DNA of 64,000 bases from SIG575 sp045534165. Its GTDB lineage: Bacteria; Bacillota; Clostridia; Oscillospirales; Acutalibacteraceae. Below are positions 59,015-64,000 of this stretch, piece after piece; within the stretch, counting starts at the first letter, position 1, and every line of letters starts with the position of its first letter. The translations under genes were made by a program, and so were the position numbers. The stretch is from the NCBI GenBank assembly GCA_045534165.1, contig JAZSJD010000032.1:1-64000 (forward strand), given 5' to 3'. The notes under the pieces were generated by a model, which made no database searches, was not told the origin of the DNA, and worked only from the letters and a program-made list of their open reading frames with translations.

Positions 59015-59849
59015 TTGGATGAAAGACCTGGGAGATGAAACATCTTTAAAAGATTTGAATATTCCGGGCACTCACGACAGTTCAACAGAATTTTGTACAT
59101 TGTCCCTTTTTTCAAGTTGTCAGAAAACTTCAATTGCCGAACAGCTTGAAATGGGTGTAAGAGCGTTTGATATAAGAGTTAACGGAATGAACGTTGTTCA
59201 TGCATTCTGTAAATGCAAAAAAAGTTTTCTCGGCAAGAATCTGTTGCTTTCAGATGTTTTGGAAAGTATGTTTTCTTTTCTTGAGAAGAATCCTACGGAA
59301 ACTATTCTGATGCTTTATAAAATGGATGGGGGAAAAGACAGTAAAAAGTGTTTCTCTCTCCTTTATGAAAGTTTTATAAAAGAAAATCCGGATAAATGGT
59401 ATCTTGAAAATAAAATACCGTCATTAGGTCAGGTCAGAGGCAAAATTGTTGTTTTGCGAAGAACTGATTCAGATAAAGAAAAATCAGGCATCAATTTCAC
59501 TTTAATGCCTGACCAGGGTGGCACAGATTCAACCGATTCAGGCGAGTTTTCTCCTAATGGTGAAGATAGAATTACAGTTCAGGACAGGTACAATATCTTA
59601 AGAAAAAGAAAATGGTCAGGTGCAGTAAAACCGTTATTTGAGAATGAAAAAGATTTTAAAGAAACCTTTGTTCTCAACTATCTTTCAACCGCTGCTTTCC
59701 CTATAATTCCACGTTTCAATGCAGGGCATATAAATAAAAAATTTCTTGCTTATCACCTTGAAAAATCAGGTCATTACGGAACACTTATGTTTGATTTTGT
59801 AATACCTGAACTGGCAGAAAAGTTAATAAAAACAAATAAAAACCTGTAA
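58995..59849 (+). CDS. PI-PLC X-domain phosphodiesterase without signal peptide
   Basis: A 284-residue phosphatidylinositol-specific phospholipase C X-domain protein. LNIPGTHDSST carries His27, LEMGVRAFDIRVNG the metal/substrate region, and VVHAF the second catalytic His69. KIPSLGQVRGKIVVLRR, a typical X-domain strand, follows. Bacterial PI-PLCs are normally secreted, but no signal peptide is seen with any start. ATG 58995 (GAAGGA four bases upstream) or ATG 59001 is likely; it overlaps the hydrolase gene by 20 bases, implying coupling. Ends in a strong terminator. Confidence 0.8.
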   Translation: MFMHLCNWMKDLGDETSLKDLNIPGTHDSSTEFCTLSLFSSCQKTSIAEQLEMGVRAFDIRVNGMNVVHAFCKCKKSFLGKNLLLSDVLESMFSFLEKNPTETILMLYKMDGGKDSKKCFSLLYESFIKENPDKWYLENKIPSLGQVRGKIVVLRRTDSDKEKSGINFTLMPDQGGTDSTDSGEFSPNGEDRITVQDRYNILRKRKWSGAVKPLFENEKDFKETFVLNYLSTAAFPIIPRFNAGHINKKFLAYHLEKSGHYGTLMFDFVIPELAEKLIKTNKNL

Positions 59850-59868
59850 GCTCGGCTTACAGGTTTTT
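59838..59868. terminator. bidirectional intrinsic terminator
   Basis: A 14-bp perfect inverted repeat (59838-59851 and 59855-59868) with a TCG loop and A/T ends, between convergent genes. Confidence 0.9.
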
Positions 59869-59871
59869 GTG

Positions 59872-62343
59872 TTATCCGAAATATTTCTTCTGCTCTGATT
59901 GTGTCAGCTTGAATGTCTGGCAGAATGCGTTTTTGAAAAGTTCAGGTCGTGCAATAATGATATTTCTTAAAGTTTTACATTCTTTCTGCCATGTTTCATA
60001 GTTATAAGGTGAACCCCATTTTTTAGTGTGATATGGCATTTCTTCGCTTAACTGAGCTACAAGTTCATCATAAATTTCCAACATTCTTTCCGTTTGGAAA
60101 GTTGTCTTATAATGTTGTGAATTTATTTCAATAAGACGTTGTCTGAAATCTTTGTTTTTAATAAGTGCACACATAAGTTTTGTGCTGAACATTTTTCCCA
60201 CACCGTGACCTCTCGGGTTAATATAGTTCTGCACCATATTATTTTTATATGTTGTGGGGAACAGTGCCCAGTCCATGTCAAAAAGAACAAGTCGCCACTT
60301 TGCAGTATCCGTCTGCTCTTTATAATATTTTATGTTACCCGTGTCTGTGTTATTGAAGAAAGATTCAATCATCCAGAAAGAAATCAGGTTGTCAATATCA
60401 ACGATTGAACAGATATAATCATAATTCTCTTTCTTTGTCAGATCATGTGTAGAAACATAGTTAAGTAGTTTTTCGTAACTGTCAATATTTCCGTTTTTTA
60501 CAGTTGTACTCCCTTTGATGAGATCAAGCTTTTCTCTGTCGATACCTTCATGATTTGCGAAATAGTCCTCATCAATTTTTTCACGCAATTCATAAATTCC
60601 GTGGTATTCTCCGTTAAGGTAAACCACAACAGGTCTGTAATCCATAAAGGCAATATCAACCTGGTTTTTAATTACCATTGCACAGAAAGCATCTCGTAAA
60701 AATGCACGTGAATTATCCTGACCTGAATTTCTCAGCACAAGTGCAGAAAAAACATTAACATCATTGCCTTCAAAGAAAGGGTAGCAGATTTCTTTAGGAC
60801 CATATTTGTCTTTTAAATTTATGGATAAACTTTTCTGGTCAAGTGCTCTGCTGTATTGACCGAAAACTTTGATACCTGCATTGAAATTAAGCTGTGATAT
60901 TCCGTTTTCATCAAAATATTGGAAGTTAACAGGTCTTTCCCATTCCTGCCAGTAGTTTGCACTCTTATAGGGGAAAACATCACCCTCTTTGATGTTGGAT
61001 GTAAGAATGCCTTTTTCTTCGCTGTAAAGGTCCTCCTTGTCAGCAGAAAGGAAAATCACCGGCATTGAATGTTTTCTGCCAACAATATAACTTGCAGTTG
61101 TGGTTTCAGAAGGTACATAACCATCTCTGAATGCTCTTGCACGGATGGTGGAAGTTTTGTTTATTGTAAAAGGAGCTTTAAGTACAGGGGATTTCTCTGT
61201 GGGAACAGAACCGTCAAGAGTATACCTTATAACTGCATTTTCACTTTCAGCAGTAACTTTTGTTCCTTTTTCAACATAAGAGCTTTCTCTGTCGAAAACC
61301 GGTTGCTTAACAGGTGCTTTTAATGTTTCAGAGGGATTTGCTTTTGATGGTGTCATCTTTGCGAAATAAACCAAAGTTGAGTCCTTTTTTATATTTCTTC
61401 CGCAAGTGTAACCGTTTACAGTTGTACCGTATTCAACAGCGTCTACAATAAAATTATCCTTGTCAAGAACATATATTTCATCGCCGTATCTGTTAAGACC
61501 CATATCGATATATGTTTTCTTTGTTTCTTTGTCGTAAAAATTTTCATTATCGCAATAAACTGTGTAATAACTTTTTGGTTTTATAACAGCCTTAGTGTTG
61601 ATATTTATTGCTTTTGATAAATCAGAGCTGTCAGAAAGCCTGTAAGAAGAAAGACTTACAGGCTTGTCAGTAGGGTTGTAAAATTCAATGTAGTCGTAAG
61701 AAGTCTGGTGGTTCATACACATTTCAGAAATTACAATTTCTTTTTCTTTGCACATATCAGCAGAACCTATTTTTTCAAAACCTGCAATTGTGTTTTCTTT
61801 ACCCGGTGTAGATTTAGGGAAGTAAAGGTATTTTCCGTCAGCTGAATATCCGTAAGAAAGGTTGGAAACAAGCTGGACCACATCACATTTTGCAACAACC
61901 TGTGTTGAATGATAAATACCTATTGAAGTGTCGTTGTCTGAAAGTGAGAAAGATGCGTGAAGATTTTCACCATCTTTATAAGTTTTTTCTTTATTTGAAA
62001 GATAAACTAAAAGGTAAGAATCTTTTTCTATGGTAACATCAGGGAAAATCCATTTGTCAGGTTTTTCTTCGTTATCAGAAAGAGTAAGACCTTTTAACGA
62101 TACATCTTTTTTGCCATAGTTATATATTTCAACCCAACCTACAAAATCACCATCTTCGTCAGAAAGTGTCTGTGTGTTTGATGTTGCATATTCATTTATT
62201 CTCAGGTTAAGGTCGTTGAAGTTTTCAGCCGGTACAGTGCCGTTTTCCTCAAAACCGGTAAGGGGAGTGCTTGTATCGCAGGCACACAAAACACAAATGA
62301 ACATCAATATTAAAATTAAAACAGAAAAAATTCTTTTGAACAT
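59872..62343 (-). CDS. lipoprotein with lamin-tail domains and CotH kinase-like domain
   Basis: An 823-residue lipoprotein (lipobox L-C-A-C with Cys22). Two lamin-tail-like beta domains follow (about 45-150, with VGWVEIYNYGKKDVSLKGLT, and about 190-300, with YDYIEFYNPTDKPVSLSSY), then a chitobiase-like segment (about 345-410, VIRYTLDGSVPTEKSPVL) and a CotH kinase-like domain (about 420-800) with LRNSGQDNSRAFLRDAF, YLNGEYHGIYELREKID and VLFDMDWAL. CotH relatives are secreted atypical kinases on spores and cellulosome-related proteins. ATG 62343 has AGAGGTT. A cell-surface role is inferred; substrate unknown. Confidence 0.88.
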   Translation of the reverse strand: MFKRIFSVLILILMFICVLCACDTSTPLTGFEENGTVPAENFNDLNLRINEYATSNTQTLSDEDGDFVGWVEIYNYGKKDVSLKGLTLSDNEEKPDKWIFPDVTIEKDSYLLVYLSNKEKTYKDGENLHASFSLSDNDTSIGIYHSTQVVAKCDVVQLVSNLSYGYSADGKYLYFPKSTPGKENTIAGFEKIGSADMCKEKEIVISEMCMNHQTSYDYIEFYNPTDKPVSLSSYRLSDSSDLSKAININTKAVIKPKSYYTVYCDNENFYDKETKKTYIDMGLNRYGDEIYVLDKDNFIVDAVEYGTTVNGYTCGRNIKKDSTLVYFAKMTPSKANPSETLKAPVKQPVFDRESSYVEKGTKVTAESENAVIRYTLDGSVPTEKSPVLKAPFTINKTSTIRARAFRDGYVPSETTTASYIVGRKHSMPVIFLSADKEDLYSEEKGILTSNIKEGDVFPYKSANYWQEWERPVNFQYFDENGISQLNFNAGIKVFGQYSRALDQKSLSINLKDKYGPKEICYPFFEGNDVNVFSALVLRNSGQDNSRAFLRDAFCAMVIKNQVDIAFMDYRPVVVYLNGEYHGIYELREKIDEDYFANHEGIDREKLDLIKGSTTVKNGNIDSYEKLLNYVSTHDLTKKENYDYICSIVDIDNLISFWMIESFFNNTDTGNIKYYKEQTDTAKWRLVLFDMDWALFPTTYKNNMVQNYINPRGHGVGKMFSTKLMCALIKNKDFRQRLIEINSQHYKTTFQTERMLEIYDELVAQLSEEMPYHTKKWGSPYNYETWQKECKTLRNIIIARPELFKNAFCQTFKLTQSEQKKYFG

Positions 62344-62421
62344 TATACTAACCTCTAAAAATATATTACTATACAATAATAACAAATTTGACAGATAATT
62401 TCAAGTAATTTTATTATACGA

Positions 62422-62482
62422 CAAAAAACGAGTATTTTGAAGAAAAACAGAGCATTTTGGAGTAAAACAGAGTATTTAAAAA
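62422..62482. repeat. three 20-21 bp direct repeats upstream of potA
   Basis: Degenerate units of the form AAAACAGAGTATTTTGAAG occur at about 62422-62442, 62443-62462 and 62463-62482, spaced two helical turns, within the 256-base divergent gap before potA. Possible regulator sites. Nothing else but the promoter is seen in the gap. Confidence 0.5.
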
Positions 62483-62531
62483 TTTTGACCGAAAAAGACA
62501 CGAATTTATGCGAATTTTTTGCAAAAAAGTG

Positions 62532-62560
62532 TTGACTTTTCAAGATTTTCGCATTATATT
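62532..62560 (+). promoter_or_regulatory. promoter of the potA operon
   Basis: -35 TTGACT (62532-62537), 17-base spacer, -10 TATATT (62555-62560); TTG start at 62600. Confidence 0.7.
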
Positions 62561-62599
62561 ATATCTAACATAGTAGGCTATTTTAAGGGGGCTGTATAA

Positions 62600-63718
62600 T
62601 TGGAAACAGACATCATTATAGACCTTAAAAACATAGATGTATCTTATGGTGAAGAAAAGGTACTCGATAATATCAATCTCTATATCAGAGATAAAGAATT
62701 CATAACATTACTTGGTCCTTCCGGATGCGGCAAAACCACTACCTTAAGGGTAATTGCGGGTTTTACTCAGCCGGATTGCGGTGATGTTATTTTTAATGGT
62801 GAAAGAATCAACGATTTACCACCTTATAAAAGACAGGTTAATACTATTTTTCAGAGATATGCTTTGTTCCCGCATCTCAACGTTTTTGAAAACATTGCTT
62901 TTGGTTTAAGGCTTAAAAAGAAATCAGATGCAGAAATTAAAGAACGTGTTGCTGAGATGCTTGAACTTGTAAACCTTAAAGGCTTTTCAAAGAGAAATAT
63001 CAATGCTCTTTCAGGCGGTCAGCAGCAGCGTGTTGCTATTGCGAGAGCTTTGGCAAATGACCCCAAAGTTCTTCTTCTTGATGAACCGCTGGCGGCTCTT
63101 GACCTGAAACTCCGTAAAGATATGCAGGTTGAACTTAAGAATATTCAGCAGAAATTAGGCATTACTTTCATTTTCGTAACTCACGACCAGGAAGAAGCAC
63201 TTTCAATGTCTGATACTGTTGTTGTTATGGATAACGGTGTTATCCAGCAGATCGGCACACCTCAGGATATTTATAATGAGCCCAAAAATGCTTTTGTTGC
63301 AGACTTCATCGGTGAAAGTAATATTCTTGATGGTGTAATGAAAGAAGATTTCCGTGCAACCTTTGCAGGTTATACATTCCAATGCCTTGATAAAGGTTTC
63401 GGAACAGGTGAGGCTGTTGACGTTGTTATCCGTCCTGAAGATATTGTTGTAACAACTCCTGAAAACGGAATGATTTCAGGTACAGTAACATCAGTAACAT
63501 TCAAAGGCGTTCATTATGAAATCATCGTTGATATCAGAGGTTTCAAATGGATGATTCAGTCAATCCACGAACAAAAAGTGGGCGATAAAATCGGTCTTAT
63601 TATTGAGCCGGATTCAATCCATATTATGAAGAAATCTATCTATTCAGGTAAATTCGGTGATTATAGTTCATTCAGTGATGAAATTGACCATTTGTCAGAG
63701 ATAATAGAGGAAGAATAA
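62600..63718 (+). CDS. potA: spermidine/putrescine ABC transporter ATP-binding protein
   Basis: A 372-residue ATPase: Walker A GPSGCGKTT (about 38-46), NTIFQRYALFPHLNV, signature LSGGQQQRVAIARAL, Walker B LLLDEPLAALD, then FVTHDQEEALSMSD and a C-terminal TOBE-like region (about 240-350), the length and layout of PotA. The start is TTG 62600 with AAGGGGGC seven bases upstream. It energises import of polyamines with PotB/PotC/PotD; potB follows after 18 bases. Confidence 0.92.
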   Translation: METDIIIDLKNIDVSYGEEKVLDNINLYIRDKEFITLLGPSGCGKTTTLRVIAGFTQPDCGDVIFNGERINDLPPYKRQVNTIFQRYALFPHLNVFENIAFGLRLKKKSDAEIKERVAEMLELVNLKGFSKRNINALSGGQQQRVAIARALANDPKVLLLDEPLAALDLKLRKDMQVELKNIQQKLGITFIFVTHDQEEALSMSDTVVVMDNGVIQQIGTPQDIYNEPKNAFVADFIGESNILDGVMKEDFRATFAGYTFQCLDKGFGTGEAVDVVIRPEDIVVTTPENGMISGTVTSVTFKGVHYEIIVDIRGFKWMIQSIHEQKVGDKIGLIIEPDSIHIMKKSIYSGKFGDYSSFSDEIDHLSEIIEEE

Positions 63719-63736
63719 TCGGGGAGGTTGATTTTT

Positions 63737-64000
63737 ATGAAAAAGAAAACCCTTTCCGCAAAGCTTCTGGCTTCTCCTCACATTGTATGGGCAGTATTGT
63801 TTATTGTTGCACCGCTTATTATGGTGGCATATTATGCATTCACAAATCTTGATGGTGCATTTACATTTGACAATATTCTGGCATTAACGGATTATAAAGA
63901 GGTTTTCCTCAATTCAATATGGTATGGCATTGTGGCAACACTTATCTGCCTTGTCATAGCATATCCCACAGCATATTTTATTGCAAATTCAAAGCTCAGA
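63737..64000 (+). CDS. potB: polyamine ABC transporter permease, partial 5' end
   Basis: Eighty-eight codons in frame to the window edge, beginning ATG 63737 after GGGGAGG. Start MKKKTLSAKLLASPHIVWAV and first membrane helix about 15-37 (IVWAVLFIVAPLIMVAYYAF) match the PotB N-terminus, followed by NSIWYGIVATLICLVIAYPT, the second helix. The rest lies beyond the window. Direct neighbour of potA supports the call. Confidence 0.85.
   Translation, partial: MKKKTLSAKLLASPHIVWAVLFIVAPLIMVAYYAFTNLDGAFTFDNILALTDYKEVFLNSIWYGIVATLICLVIAYPTAYFIANSKLR

Overview
The window looks like a low-GC, Gram-positive anaerobe of the Clostridia, most likely a gut Oscillospirales/Ruminococcaceae-type bacterium. The grounds are AT-rich DNA, strong AGGAGG-type ribosome binding sites, frequent TTG starts, SipW-type (Ser-His) signal peptidases with TasA-like substrates, indolepyruvate:ferredoxin oxidoreductase with phenylacetate-CoA ligases, a one-chain Fe-S serine dehydratase, and an anaerobic sulfatase-maturating enzyme. 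No rRNA, tRNA or CRISPR array was recognised. The species call is inference.

Region 1 (1-13,090) is metabolic. It holds the possible edge of an insertion element (1-141), a metallophosphoesterase, 5-formyl-THF cyclo-ligase, a glycosyltransferase and a B12-type radical SAM protein. A minus-strand operon follows: a GH89-like protein, an N-acetylhexosamine-1-kinase-like protein, a membrane-anchored GDPD-like protein and serine dehydratase (10,045 to 4,689). A divergent plus-strand group encodes a ThuA-like protein and two Gfo/Idh/MocA oxidoreductases.

Region 2 (13,213-44,345) is a 31-kb one-direction surface-structure locus and the most unusual part. In order it encodes a degenerate EAL protein, a membrane-anchored protein, a TasA-like secreted protein, a SipW-type signal peptidase with an acidic cytoplasmic tail, a membrane-anchored McrB-like AAA+ ATPase, a DUF2357-like protein with a ~390-residue basic coiled coil, and a 5,604-residue secreted GLUG-repeat protein. 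Then come five small genes in which SipW-type signal peptidases (three more) interleave with TasA-like exported proteins, two further TasA-like proteins among them, and finally a one-pass membrane protein with an acidic 13-residue repeat tract. I infer that this locus exports, processes and assembles an extracellular fibre or adhesin, with an ATPase/coiled-coil apparatus under the membrane.

Region 3 (44,262-50,498) holds a 51-codon small gene, a short epoxyqueuosine-reductase-like Fe-S protein, and a minus-strand operon AlkD-like, membrane sulfatase, its radical SAM maturase, TrmK. An amidohydrolase with its own promoter lies upstream.

Region 4 (50,583-57,554) is an aryl-acid/aromatic amino acid operon: sodium:solute symporter, PaaK, IorA, IorB, PaaK, ACT-domain protein. 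The arrangement fits conversion of indolepyruvate/arylpyruvates to arylacetyl-CoA, interconverted with free aryl acids by the ligases.

Region 5 (57,575-64,000) carries a secreted LCAT-like hydrolase, a PI-PLC-X protein, a large CotH-kinase/lamin-tail lipoprotein, and the start of a polyamine ABC transporter operon (potA, potB) running off the end. Many genes are bounded by long perfect inverted repeats acting as one- or two-way terminators, and several divergent intergenic regions contain well-formed promoters overlapped by inverted repeats.
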